64,000 bases of DNA, taken from NCBI GenBank assembly GCA_002007465.1, contig LNAC01000339.1, positions 434,001 to 498,000 on the forward strand. The letters are read 5' to 3'. Origin of the DNA: Ailurus styani (taxonomy: Eukaryota > Chordata > Mammalia > Carnivora > Ailuridae). A model generated the notes under the pieces. The model was not told where the DNA came from. It did no database searches and worked only from the letters and a program-made list of their open reading frames with translations. Shown in pieces: positions 36,189 through 49,019 of this stretch; position 1 is the stretch's first letter, and each line of letters starts with the position of its first letter. The translations under genes and the position numbers were made by a program.

Positions 36189-38179
36189 AAAAATACAATA
36201 AAAGAATCATTTTTCCCCAATCGCATCCCAGGAATGCAAGGATAGATGGTTCAATATCCATAAGTTAATTGATGTGATATACCACATTAACATAATAAAT
36301 TAAAATCATGTAATTATCTCATTAGATGCAAAAACAGCATTTGACAAAATTCATCATCCATTTGTGATAAAAACTAAACAAAGTAGGTATAGACCATACA
36401 TACCTCAACATGATAAAGACATATATGATGAGCCCAAAGCTAACATCATACTCAGTAGTAAAAAGCTGAAAATTTTTCCTCTAACATCAAGAAGAAAAGA
36501 AGACCCATTCTCTCCACTTTTATTCAAGAGAATACTGGAAATCCTAGCAACAGAAATCAGACTGACAAAAAATAAAAGGTATTTAAATTAGTAATAAAAA
36601 AGCAAAATTGTCATTATTTGGAGAAGACAAGGTACTGTATATAGAAAACCCTAAATCCACCAAAAAAAACTATTAGAAGCAATATATAAATTCAGTAAAG
36701 TTTCAGGATATGAAATTAAAATTTAGAAATGCACTGCACTTCTGTACACAAGTAACTCAGAAATCAAGAAAGTAATGCCATTTAGTTATAATAAAACCAT
36801 AAGACATTGATGAAAGAAATTGAAGACCACACAAATAAATGAGTTGGAAGACTTAACATTGCTAAAATGTCCATGCACCTAAAGTAATCTACAGATTCAA
36901 TGCAATCCCTACCAAAATATCAATAGCATTTTTCATAGAAATAGAACAAAGAACCCTAAAATGTGTTGGGAACCACAAAAGACCATGAAGAGCCAAAACA
37001 GTCTTGAGAAAGAATAAAGCTGGAAGTGTCACAGTCCCACATTTCAAACTATACTACAAAGCTACAATAATCAAAAGAGTATGGTACTGGCACAAAAATA
37101 GACACATAGACCAGTGATACAGAATAGAGAGACAAAAATAAACCCTCACTTTTATGGTCAATTAATCCATGAAAAAGGAGGCAAGAATATACAATAGAGA
37201 AAAATTAGACTTGGCAATAAATGGTGCTGAGAAAACTGAATAGCTATATGCAGAGGAATGAAACCAGACCACTTTTATTATATACAAAAATCAAGTCAAA
37301 ATGTATTGAAGAGTACAATGTAATACCTGAAACCATAAACTCCCAAAAGAAAACATAGGCAGTAAACTATTAGATAATGGTCATAGCAATATATTTGGGG
37401 TTTTTTGTTTTTTGGTTTTTTGGGTTTTTTTTTATCTGGCAAAGGCAACAGAAGCAAATATAAACAATTGGGACTACACCAAACTAAAATCTTTTGCATA
37501 ACAAAGAAAACTAGCAATAAAATGAAAAGGTGACCTACTCAATGGGAGAAGATATTTGCAAATCATATTTTGATAAGGAGTTTATATCCTAAATATATGA
37601 AGAATTCATACAACTCAGCACCAAAAAAATCAAATAATCCAATTAAAAATGTGCAAAGGATCTGAATAGACACGTTTCCAAAGACATGCAGATGGCCAAG
37701 ATGTACATGAAAAGATGCGGAAAATCCTTAATCATCAGGAAATGCAGATCATAACAATGAGAGCTCTCACACCTATCAGAGAGCTATTATCAAAAAGACA
37801 AGAAATACTGTGCTAGTGAAGATGTTGTAACAACATGGTAGGCCTAGAGAATATTATGCTAAGTAAAATGTCAGACAAATAAAGATAAGTGCTGTATGAT
37901 TTCACTTACTTGTGGAATCTGAAAAACACATGAACAAACAAAACAAAACCTAAAGAGACACATAAATACAGAGAACGAACTGGTGTTTTCCACAAAGATT
38001 AGGGGGTGGGTATAATAGGTAAAGGGAATTAAAATGTATAAAATTCCAGTTTTAAAATAAGTAACTCATGGGGATGTGAAGTACAGCATAGGGAATATTA
38101 TTGTGATAACTTTTTAAGGTGACAGATGGTAACTACACTTACCTTGAGCATTTTGTAATGTATATAAATGTTGAACCAC

Positions 38180-38260
38180 TATGTTTTACACTTGAAATTA
38201 ATATATATACATCATATATATGTGATTGATATGTATATCTACTATAATTCAATTTAAAAA
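38180..38260. repeat. AT-rich (TA)n patches at L1 3' end
   Basis: Short TATATA clusters in the L1 3' UTR; low complexity only. Confidence 0.5.
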
Positions 38261-38275
38261 CAATAAAGGTAAGAA

Positions 38276-38682
38276 ATTTTAAAATATATATATGTAGACT
38301 ACATAAAATTCCCATTTCTTGCCCCAGTTTACAAAAGCTAATTGTATAAATAATGTTAATCTCTAAAATGTTTATGGATAATTTTTTGTTCTATTCTTAA
38401 AAAGTTGTAAGTCTGTCAAAACAGAAGTTATTTCTTCCCACAAATAGATAAATGTCAGACTCTAGAGAATATCAACAAAATTTAAAAACCAACAAATACA
38501 TAAAAATAAAAATGTAAAGGAACAAGAAATTGCACCAGGACACACCAGAAATTCAAACCTCACTTTGCAAACCCACTTTATAATTTTGGAATTATAAATA
38601 TATGCCTGAATTTGAAGGCCTTTGATTTGATTCTTTTTAAAAATGTGGAACTTTTTCTAAGTACCTACCTTCCTATGTTAGG
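38276..38682. other. Single-copy DNA
   Basis: AT-rich spacer between the L1 and the LTR-like element. Confidence 0.45.
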
Positions 38683-39150
38683 CAAAATAATGTCCCTTCC
38701 AACCCTTACACATCCTAAATTGTGGCACCTGTGAATATGTTACATTACATGACAACAGGGACTTTCCAGATGTGATTGATTTAAGGATTTTGAGATGAGG
38801 TTTCCTTGAAAAATCTGGGTGAGCCCAATATAATCACAAAAGCACTTTTAAGAGGGAAGCAGGAAAATCAGATTCAGACAAGGTGATATGACAGTGAAAG
38901 CAGAGGTCAGAGTGATGCAACAGCTGAAAGGAGGCCATGAACAAAGGAATGTGGGTCACCTTTCAGAAGCTGGAAAGGCAAAGAAATGGACCATCCCCTA
39001 GAATCTCCAGAATGAGCACAGTTTTGGTGACAACTTGATTGCAGCCCAGTGAGACTTTTGGCCTCCAGAACTGTAAGTGAATAAAGTTGTGTATTTTTAA
39101 GCCACCCTGTTTGTGGTAGTTTGTTACAGCACTTAGAGGAAACTACTATA
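38683..39150 (+). mobile_element. LTR-like element, MaLR/ERVL class (solo)
   Basis: Block from 'tatgttaggcaaaataatgt' to 'ggaaactactata'. It has 'gactttccagatgtgattga', 'gcctccagaactgtaag', a polyadenylation signal AATAAA at 39080-39085 and 'taagccaccctgtttgtgg', an arrangement typical of mammalian MaLR-type LTRs. No internal retroviral sequence is adjacent, consistent with a solo LTR. A related copy on the opposite strand is at 51985-52492. The ends are not textbook TG..CA, so the family label is tentative. The 109-codon open frame at 38907-39236 on the minus strand is incidental. Confidence 0.6.
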
Positions 39151-42100
39151 TTCTCCAATGGCATGATTCCTACTTGGCATGAACAGATGGTGTAAAGGGA
39201 CAAGATATCCACATGTGGAATTCTAGAAAGCAACACGAAGCAGAAAGTGATAGTGAGGTAAACTAAATATTTGGGTTTTTATTTCAAACTTCAGGGAAGA
39301 AACAGAATATGTTTATAATTATCAACAAAAAAAGCAGACCAATCCTCTACAGAATTAACAAGAAAGTTTAAAGTTGGATTTAATGTACATATAAAAGCTG
39401 AATTCTTGCTGAACTGGGAATCTGTAGAGAACTTAGCTTTATCATTATAAATTCAGTCCCAAAATTTAATAAAATCCTAAACTTATGAGGCTAAAGAATA
39501 GTTAATAATTATGATGCTAATATTTTCACAAAGTATCCTAATACTTGAATATGTCCTTTTTATACTGATAGCTATATAAAATAGTTGGATGTCATTGCCT
39601 GTCTGTGCTACTTCTACTACCTATTATAATTAAGCATGTTAAAAACATTCTTCATTACAGTATTATTTCTCCAAATTCTCAACATAAATACCAACTGGAA
39701 ACTGCCTATATTTCAAATATAAAAATTTCCAAAATCTATATTAACTTAATAATTTCTCAGGAAGCGTACCTTCGAGTTAACTAGGATGGTTTGTTGAACA
39801 TCATATCTCTGAAAAAAAAGTCAATTTTTTAACTTGTAGTGTAACTGAAACACACACATGCATTTGGCAACAAATTGATTCATAGTCAGATGAGATCAAT
39901 GAGGATGCTTGGCAAATTAAACTAGATCATCAATTTGAGTCATTGCATAATATTTTAACTGATAGATCTGCCCAGTTCATGGTTTGTTGACTGGCAGCAA
40001 GTATGTTATATGAAGCCTCTGATAAAACTGATGGCTTGGGCAATGAAGTCAGTCACACATGATGGATATAAGTGGAAAAAAAAATGTCTGCCTCTGCACC
40101 AAAGGAAAGTGTAAAAAAGTAAATAAGTCAGCACTGCATATTTAATTAAGCTGATCAGATGTTGGTTATAACTTGAGGTTTGGAGTCTGATCTAAAAGTC
40201 TTTGGGTTAATACCTATTACATTTTCTATTATCAGAGATAGCTGGATGAAAGTGGAAAGAATATGTTACTATCATTGTCATCATCCCTTTTTCAGAGACG
40301 TCAGCTAAGATCTTTGAATGCTTTAACTAGTCTATTTATTTATCTCTCCATGATAGAATTTTAATTTGAGACATATTTTTCAGGTTTCATGTACTATAAA
40401 AGAGTCTAATGGTAAGAGAAAGTTGACAATAACCTACTCATTTCCTCTATCTTGGGTAAGAAAAAAATAAGCTTTTTCTAACTCCCTCAAGATGCATTTG
40501 ATAGCTTCTATGATACAGATGAAGGTCAAATGGGATTGATTCCATGCTCATAGTTTCAGAAAATAAGTTTAGTTTTTACTCAGTCTCTGACAGGAAGTCT
40601 TCTTAAACTCATTGCTTAAAATTCATTTTTGCATTTTCAACCATTACTTATGGCAGTAGTTGCTATCTATGGTAAATAACTTAGCATTGTTAAAACATTC
40701 ACCCATTCAGATATTGCTGCAGAAACAAAATACCTAATAAAACTACATAACCCTACTGGACATTGAAGCACCCAAAGTCATGTACCCAAGACACAGAATA
40801 TACCAAATGAGTTTTGTAACTCTAAAACTTCCCCTCTAACTTTGCTGTTTTCACTAATGAACTGTATTCATACTATCAGAGTTGTGCCTGACTACCTTGA
40901 CAAAAGCAATAAATTAGTAAATACTACTATTTATTAGTTCAGGCATCATTGTGGGTCAGAAATCTAGACTGTTAAAATGTGAAACATATGGAATTTTTTA
41001 TGAATTGACCTGAGAATTCTAACATTATATACCCCCAATTTTTATATAGTTTATATAGTTTATCCATAACACAATTAGAATTTTTTATGATTATTTATAT
41101 ACAATAATGAATTTTAAATCTCAAAGTGGTATAAATATCTAACATGCATTTAGAAAGCCCAAGGCAAATACCTTATGTGATCCTTTCAACTTCAGTGGTC
41201 TTGATATTTAATAACCTAAAGTGTCATGAGTAGGACTATGAATATAGTCAGTAACTTATTTGCATGGTATTTGCCATGTTTGTACTTCTTTCACTATACA
41301 AATACAAAAAACTGGTAGTAAAATATATCCTTTTCCAAAGATATATAAATTATGTAATTTTACACATAGCACAAGAGACAAAAAAATAAGGATTCAAGTT
41401 CCAGATTCTCTGAATTCATTACATTGTTGAGGTAAACACATTGATGTAGCTCATTAAAAGGAATGTAGAGTGGATCATTAAAATCTTTCCAAAATTTATC
41501 CATTTATAGACAGATCCATCTGTACTGACAGTCATTCAGCTACATGTTTTTCCATCAACATGTGTAAATGTAGCAAGATTTAAATTGTTTCTCTACAATG
41601 AAAACACAATTTTGTTCTAGTTTCCTGATTGTATATTATATTCTTTCTGAAAATTTGTGTTTGGTCCTTTGAGTGGTAATTGGCATTCATCTCTCATATG
41701 TTGTTTTATCATGTGCTTTATTCCTGGTGCTAAATTTGACTATAAAAAATATAAGACTTTTAAAGAAATATTTTTCTGAAGTTCAGCAATAGTACCACTG
41801 TCTCTTTGGTTTCTTTTTGTCAAATTCAACTAAAATTAAATATAATATCTTTGTTTTTGCCTTTATAATATCTGTACTAATAACTTGGACAGGATGACAT
41901 TAGTCTTATGAAAAAAATAAAAGATTTTTAACATCCAATATTCATATTTGGGGGATAGAAAACTTGGAGGCATATTAATTTGTGTTTAATATGTATGTCT
42001 TGTAGCTTGACCGAACCAGTTACTTTGGTTACCTAGAGTTAGCACAAGAGACTTTCTGAAATTTCTTTGAAGTAAATGAGGCTGGCATAGCTAATATTGT

Positions 42101-42649
42101 CATTTAAAGAAGGATATAGTGACATAAACATAGAAGGTGCCACCACAAGCTACAAAATGAAATGGAATAGAATCTTCATCTTTAATGGCTGTTATGATTT
42201 GCCCACAAGATCATTTTCTTCTTGCACAAATGGCATACCTCAGCAATATGACTCCTCCAGCTTTTGCAAATAGATTAAGATCAGTAAACAAACAAACAAA
42301 AAAAAGTATATTTGCCTGAATATAGGAAGCTATAAGACCCAATAGTAACCCATTATTTAAAAAGCAGGATTTAATTATCACAGAATACCTGTTATAGGTA
42401 ATATATTTTTGAAAAAAAAGAAAATTTTTCAAGATTTTAATTCTGGCATGTACTGTGAAATTAGGAGATAGAAGACATTTTGAAGTAGTTAGATGCAGCA
42501 TACACAAAATGGGAGTAAAAATACAAATTATGATGGGAAACTGCAAAATGGATAGAGATTATCAATCTTGGGAAAACTTATGTAGCAAAATTTGAGTAGA
42601 ATTTAAATTGCTTATTAGAAAAGGTATTGAGTAATCAAAGAAATCGTGT
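39151..42649. other. Single-copy DNA
   Basis: About 3.5 kb without recognised repeats or coding signal. An A-rich (AAAC)n patch lies at 42287-42304. The 111-codon minus-strand open frame at 42211-42546 has no domain character. Confidence 0.5.
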
Positions 42650-42840
42650 CCCTCTCTTCCATAAACTATATTATAGTTATGTAGTTGTATCAGGCTATCT
42701 AGTAGTTCCCCTTACAAACTATAAGCAAATTCATGAATATAATTCCTTTTTCCATTATTTCAGCATTCAGACTATCACTTTTCAGAGTAAGAGACACCAG
42801 ATATGTTTGTTGAACTGATAAATGAATGAGTAATGATAGG
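42650..42840 (+). mobile_element. Possible L2 3' end relic
   Basis: Ends with 'tgttgaactgataaatgaat', resembling the L2 3' terminus with its TGAA repeats; upstream similarity is faint. Confidence 0.4.
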
Positions 42841-42999
42841 TAGGAATATATTCCACCTTTATTGATTCTCTAAATCATGGTATCTCATAACTCTCTGGTT
42901 TAAAACTACCTTCTAAATTTATTGTCAAAATATACATGATGGCATCTGCATGACTAAAAACACTAATTCACTCTAACCAGCTATATTACATAATGACTA
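42841..42999. other. Single-copy spacer
   Basis: Nothing recognised. Confidence 0.4.
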
Positions 43000-43220
43000 G
43001 GTTTTGGAATTAAGGAAAATCTGAATTTGAATTCACTAATAGAATGTGTGGGAATCAGATAAGATATTTAGGGCCTATGATTTTAAGTTTTTGTGTTGAT
43101 AAAATAAAAATGAATATAATAAACTTCAAAGGACATTGTAGGATTTAAATGAGAATTATTCAGCCAATTATTTCAGTGCCTAGCATATATTAGGCATATA
43201 CTAAATAGTAGTGGTTATTG
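43000..43220 (+). mobile_element. MIR relic (plus strand)
   Basis: 'gtaggatttaaatgagaatt' then 'cagtgcctagcatatattag' and 'atactaaatagtagtggtta' match the 3' half of MIR in order. The tRNA-like head is eroded. Confidence 0.65.
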
Positions 43221-44112
43221 CTTTCATTTGATTTATTGTCTTATTTTAGTAATTTTCCAAACTATTTCAAAAAGAAAAATTTATAACCTCCAAAATATGT
43301 GAAGACATTTTAGAAAACAATATTACATGATAATGATGTGAGTCAAATTATTCAAACTAAATATATATTGACTTCATACCATGTAACAAGGACAATGGAA
43401 AATGTAAGAACACAACTAAAATTTCAGAAGTGATTGTTTCAAAATATCCACAGTTCTACATTTCCCCTATGAAAGTCTTCAAAAAAATGCAAAATAAAAG
43501 AGCCTAAACAAAATAATACTTTATCTTTACTGAAACTAGAAAATAGTCCCTAAAAATTTACTAAATGCAATACAACCAGCACCAAATAGCCTTAGGAAAG
43601 TTCATATGATAGCTAGGAAGAACACAAGCAAATCTCACACACATGATTTGGGTAAAATTATAGTCTCATATTGAATGCTCTTAATTTTAAAATGTTAAAA
43701 TTCACTACAAACATGAATTCATAGGCAAATACTGATAGTGAAAAGTTACTAAATATGCAAGATGTTTATAATAATCAATGTAATATTTAATAATCAATTT
43801 AATATTTAATTTAATATTCCTCCTTATGAATTTGACAGATTCAGAGACTAGATAAAATAAGTGACATTATAAAACATTTGGACAATTCATTTTTCATTTA
43901 ACACTATCTAGAACTGATCAAGTGCTGAAAATCTGGGTAATTTACAATAGCACTAACAGTTTATGCCCTATTCTCTGACCATACTGGATGATATGTAGAA
44001 ACTTACAACAAAAAAATAGAGAAAAAGCAAAAAAGAAAAAAAAATAGAGAAAAACAATCTGACCACAAGTAATCACTTTAGAAATTATTTATAATTGAAG
44101 GGTAGATTGGAG
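43221..44112. other. Single-copy DNA
   Basis: No gene or confident repeat. TAATATTTAAT units near 43785-43815. Confidence 0.45.
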
Positions 44113-44906
44113 TGGAAGATGGCAGCAGAGTAGGTGGGCCCTAGGCTTGCCTCATCCAACAAATACAGCTAGATAACTATCAAATCATCCAAAATATCCC
44201 AGAAATTTATCTGAAGACTGGTAGAACAAACTCCACAACTAAAGGTAGAGAATAGGCCACATCAAAGAAGGTAAGAACTGGGGAGACATGGCCTGGGAGA
44301 GAAATGGATCATGGCTACTGCAGGGGGGAGGGAGCCATGGTAATGGAGAAGGGTGAAAGACAGACTGGTACACAGAGGAGTGCGCAGGGAAAATGAATCC
44401 CCATAGCAATTGGCTTGGAAAACAAGAGGGCTTGAATTTGGTGAGTTCTTGCAACCAGAGGGGCTTCAAGCCTAGAGTTTTAAAGGTCAGCATGCTTGGT
44501 TCTAGGAAATCTTTTAGAACATTGGTGCTGTTCTCAGAGAAAAGGTAGGACAAACAGCCCATGAATATACAGCATGGAAACAGTGATCTGATCTAAAGAG
44601 CACCTGGGGCACACAGTGGGGAGGTTAATTGCTCATCTCAGGCCTGTCCCAGAGAGATGCCTCTGGGAATAAATGAATGGGCAGGCACTGTTTCTCTTGC
44701 CTGCGCCTCAGCATAAACACAGAGCTACTGTGGGGAACCAGCACAGTGCCAACACTCCTTGCTAACTTACTTACACAAAGCCCTGCATCCTACACTCTGG
44801 AAGAACTATCCTTCCCAGTCCAGTTTGCCTCAGTCCCAATGTGCTCCCTCTCCAGAAGATCAGCCAAACACCTGCCAATATACCATGTCTCTGACCTGGG
44901 AATTTT

Positions 44907-45108
44907 TTTTTTTTAAGATTTTATTTACTTATTTGTCAGAGAGAGAGAGAGAGAGTACAAGCAGGGGGAAAAGCAGGCATAGCAGGTACAGGGAGAAGCA
45001 GGCTCCCTGCTGAGCAAGGAGCCTGATGTGGGGCTCGATCCCAGAACCTGAGGATCACAACCTGAGTCGAAGGCAGACACTTAACCAACTGAGCCATACA
45101 GGCATTCC
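44907..45108 (-). mobile_element. Can-SINE (minus) in L1 5' UTR
   Basis: TSD 44891-44906 and 45109-45124 ('ctgacctgggaatttt' type, one mismatch). Tail poly-T, (AG)n, then 'gaagcaggctccctgctga'. Body with moderate divergence. Confidence 0.93.
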
Positions 45109-46812
45109 CTGACCTGAGAATTTTGTGAGATCTTGGTTCCAGTGGTGGTGGCAATGAGTCTCATTTCACAAGTAGATTCGAGCATACTTAATTAAAATGT
45201 ACCATATTCAGGCCAGGGACCAAACATTGCCCACAATAGGAAAAGAGAGCCTCTGTAGTCAACTGGCCTGAAAGATAAAGTAAGCAGGACACAGCAGCAG
45301 AAAGCATACAATACACATTGGAGATACTCCCAGAAGCACCAGGCCCTAAGAAATAGGGGACACTACATTTCAGGTCACTATAGGACCTCTTCTTCATAAC
45401 GCCATTGCCCCCAAGAACGGGAGATGTAGCTGAGTTTCCTAACACACACACACACAAAAAAACAAACAGGTACAGAGACTCAGGCAAAATGAGAAAGCAG
45501 AGGAATTTGTCCCAAATGCAAAAATAGCAGAAGACTGTGGTCAGAGATCTAAGTGAAACAGATATAAGTAATGTGCTTGATGGAGAATTTAAAAGAATGA
45601 TTATAAGGATACTACTGGACTTGAAAAAAAAGTGGAACACATCAATGAGACCATAAACACAAAGATAAGGAATAACAACAGAGATAAAGGACTCAGTAAA
45701 CAAAATGAGAAACACATTTGATGGAATGAACAGCAGGCTGGAAGATGCAGAGGAATGAATTAATGACCTAGAAGACAGAGTAATGTAATCAACCTGAAGA
45801 AAAGAGAGAAAAAGAACAATTACGAAAAACAAGAATAGACTTGGGGAACTCAGTGAGTCCCTCAAACACAATAATATTTATATTATAGGAGTCCCAGAAG
45901 AAGAAGAGAGAACAAAAAGGGGACAGAGAATTTATTTGAAGAAATAATAGCTAAAAACTTCCCTAATGTGGAAAAGGAAACAAATATCCAGATCCAGAAG
46001 GCACAGAGAAACACCAAGAAAATCAACGAAAACAGATCCACACCAAGATATATTATAATTAAAGTGACAAAATATATTGATAAAGATAAAAATAGCAAGA
46101 AAACAACATACAAAGGAAACCCCATTAGGGTATCAGTGGATTTTTCAGCAGCAATGATTCAAGCCAGAAAGGAGTGGCATGAGAAGGGAAAACCTGTAGC
46201 CAAGAATACTTTATCCAGCAATACTATCATTCAGAAGAGAAGGAGAAATAGTTTCGCAGACAAATGAAAACTAAAGGAGTTCATAACAATTAAACCAGCC
46301 TGCAAGGAATATTAAAAGGGACTCTTTGAGTTGAAAGGAAAGACCAAAGATGACAGTATGAAGGTAGGGAACACAAAAGAACTAAAAATAAATATTTCTG
46401 TCAAAATCAGTCAATTAAGTCAAAATAAAAGGTTGTAAGACATGACACCATATACCAAAAATGTAGGGAGGGGAGGAGTAAAGAATGGGTTCATATTTAA
46501 ATGACTATCAATTTAATATAGACTGTCATATGCACAAGATGTTATATATAAACCTAATGGTAAACACAAATTAACACCACTAATAAATATGTAAAGAATA
46601 AAGAGAAAGAAATCCAAATATATCACTACAGAAAATCAGCAAACCATGAAAGAGAAAAAGAGAAGGATCAGAGAAAATCTTCAAAAACACCACAAAACAA
46701 ATAATAAAATGGTAATATATACATGTCTATCAATAATTACATTGAATGCAAATGGACTAAATGCTCCAATCAAAAGACATAGGATGAGAAAATGGATAAA
46801 AAACAAGACCCA

Positions 46813-47273
46813 AACGGCAAGATTTCGTTTCTATTGATAGCTGGATAGTATTCCATTGTATATATATATACCACATCTTCTTTATCTTGCCGTTTGCAAC
46901 GACGTGGATGGAACTGGAGGGTATTATACTGAGTGAAATAAGTCAATCAGAGAAAGACAATTATCATATGATCTCTCTGATATGAGGAACTTGAGGGGCA
47001 GAGTGGGGGGTTGTGAGGGGTAGGGAGGGAACAATAATGAAACAGGATGGGATGGGGAAGGAGACAAACCATAAGAGACTCCTAATCTCATAAAACAAAC
47101 TGAGGGTTACTCAGGGGTGGGAGGGTAGGGATAGGGTGGATGGGTTATGGACATTGGGGAGGGTTTGTGCTTTGGTGAATGCTGTGAAAGATGTAAGCCT
47201 GATGATTCACAGACCTGTACCCCTTGGGCAAAGAATAAAAATAAAATAAAATTAAAAAAAAAAAAAAAAAACC
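46813..47273 (+). mobile_element. Small young L1 3' end with 5' inversion
   Basis: 46813-46886 is L1 ORF2 C-terminal sequence in reverse; from about 46883 to 47273 L1 runs forward through the 3' UTR to a poly-A at 47251-47271. 'caaacggcaagat' (46811-46823) is the inverse of 'atcttgccgtttg' (46885-46897), so 13 bp of ORF2 are present in both orientations. TSD 'caagaccca' at 46804-46812 and 47274-47282. The low divergence, including retained CpG in 'caacgacgtggatgg', marks a recent event. Confidence 0.9.
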
Positions 47274-47282
47274 CAAGACCCA

Positions 47283-47484
47283 GGGCATCTGGGTGGCTCA
47301 GTCGGTTAAACAGCTGCCTTCAGATCAGGTCATGATCTTTGGGTCCTGGGATTGAGCCTGGCATCTGGCTCCCTGCTCAGCAGGGAGTCTGCTTCTCCCT
47401 CTCCCTCTGCCCCTCCCCCTCACTCATGCTTTCTCTCTCTGTCTCTCTCTGCTCTCTCAAATAAATAAATAGAATATAAAAAAA
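47283..47484 (+). mobile_element. Can-SINE directly abutting the small L1
   Basis: Starts 'gggcatctgggtggctcagt' immediately after the L1 TSD and ends in A-rich tail before 'aagaccaatcaat'. It shares the 'aagaccca' target with the L1, so both inserted at one L1 endonuclease site. Removal of both restores the ORF2 text of the host L1. Confidence 0.9.
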
Positions 47485-48113
47485 GACCAATCAATATGTT
47501 GCCTACAAGTTACTCATTTTAGACCTAAAGACATCTGCAGATTGAAATTGAGGGGAAGGAGAAACATTTATCAAGCAAATGCATATCAAGAGAATGTGGA
47601 AGTAGCATTACTTATATTTGAAATAATAGAATTTAAAACAAAGACTGTCCCAAGACACCAAGAAAGGCATTATATAAAAATAAAGGGGACAATCCAACAA
47701 AAAGATACAATAATTGTAAATATTTATGCATCCAACAAAGGAGTGACCAAATACATAAATCAGTTAATAACAAAATTGAAAGAACTAATAAGTAATAATA
47801 CAATAACAGAAGGGGAATTTAACACCCCACTTATATCATGGACCAATCACCTAAATAGAAAATCAACAAGGAAACAATGGTTCTGAATGACACATTGGAG
47901 CAGATGGATTTAAAAGGTATATTCAGAACATACCATCCTAAAACAGCAAAATACACATTTTCTCAAGGGTACATAAAATATTTACCAGAAAAGATGACAT
48001 AGTTGGCCACATATCAAGCCTCAACAAATTCAAAAAGATCCAAGTCATACCATGAATCTGACCACAACACCACGAAACTAGAAGTCAACGACAAGAAAAA
48101 CTCTGAAAAGTCT

Positions 48114-48163
48114 ATATATATACATATATGTATGTATATATACATACATATATGTATATATAT
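48114..48163. repeat. 50-bp perfect AT-rich palindrome
   Basis: TATACA/TGTATA units arranged symmetrically around 48138/48139; every base pairs with its partner. Sits inside L1 endonuclease-distal ORF2 and gives an artificial YIHI-type peptide repeat in one frame. Confidence 0.93.
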
Positions 48164-48805
48164 GAAGGTTAAATGCTACAAACAATTATTGGGGCAACCA
48201 GGAAATAAAAGAAGAGATAAAAAAGTACATGGAAACAAGTGAAAGTGAAAACACAATGATTCAAAACCTTTGGGATATAGCAACAGTGGTTCCAAGAGGC
48301 AAGTTTATAGCAATACAGGTCTATCTCAAGAAGCAAGTAAAATCTCAGATAATCAACTTAATATTGTACCTGAAGGAGCTAAAAAAGAACAATAAAACCT
48401 AAAACCAGAAGAAGGAAGGAAATAATAAAGATTAGAGTAGAAATAAATGATATAGAAACCAAAACAAACAAAAACCTCAGAGTAATAGAAAAGAGCAATG
48501 AAACCAGGAGTGGGTTCTCTGAAAAAAAAAATCCATAAAATTGATAAACCTCTAACCAGACTCACCAAGAAAAAAAGAGAAAGGACCCAAATAAATAAAA
48601 TCACAAATGATAGAGGAGAAATAACAACAAAAACCACAGAAATACAAACAATTGCAAGAGAATATTACAAAAAACTATATGCCAGCAAATTGGACAACAT
48701 GGAAGAAATGGATACATTCTTACAGACATATAACCTACCAAAACTGAAACAGGAAGAAATAGAAAATTTGAAGGGACTGATAATCAGCAAAGAAATTGAA
48801 TCAGT

Positions 48806-49019
48806 GGGCACCTGGGTGGCTCAGTGGGTTAAAGCCTCTGCCTTTGGCTCAGGTCATGATCTCAGGGTCCTGGGATCGAGGGCCAAATCAGGCTCCCTGC
48901 TCAGCAGGGAGCCTGCTTCCTCCTCTTTCTCTGCCTGCCTCTCTGACTACTTGTGATCTCTCTCTCCCTGTCAAATAAATAAATAAAATCTTTAAAAAAA
49001 AAAAAGAAAGAAAGAAAAG
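48806..49019 (+). mobile_element. Can-SINE at an L1 deletion junction
   Basis: Head 'gggcacctgggtggctcagt', mustelid-like 'gggttaaagcctctgccttt', tail (AAATA), AAAATCTT, A11, then (GAAA)n. The left flank is ORF2 before the RT core and the right flank ('ggcatccaaatcaggaagg') is ORF2 just before FADD, so L1 sequence is lost here. No TSD. Confidence 0.92.

Larger units (their letters stand above)
33880..38275 (+). mobile_element. Plus-strand L1 with large internal deletions
   Basis: 5' UTR at about 33880-35300 (same layout as the L1 starts at 44113 and 63185). ORF1 start near 35316, open for 67 codons. The text jumps near 35520 to inter-ORF sequence and near 35800 to mid-ORF2, skipping ORF1 C-terminus, endonuclease and early RT. 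ORF2 continues to about 37830, jumps again to the 3' UTR ('gaatattatgctaagtaaaa') and ends in an A-rich stretch near 38270. Two SINEs interrupt it. Stops throughout; inactive. The halves could be two neighbouring copies, but the collinear order favours one. Confidence 0.78.

Noticed and set aside
43320..43460. L2-like relic
   Set aside because: A faint 'ttgacttcataccatgtaac' similarity without supporting flanks.
45188..45871. 227-codon minus-strand open frame
   Set aside because: It is antisense to the L1 5' UTR and ORF1 region; the FLS-rich product is a shadow of the A-rich L1 sense strand.
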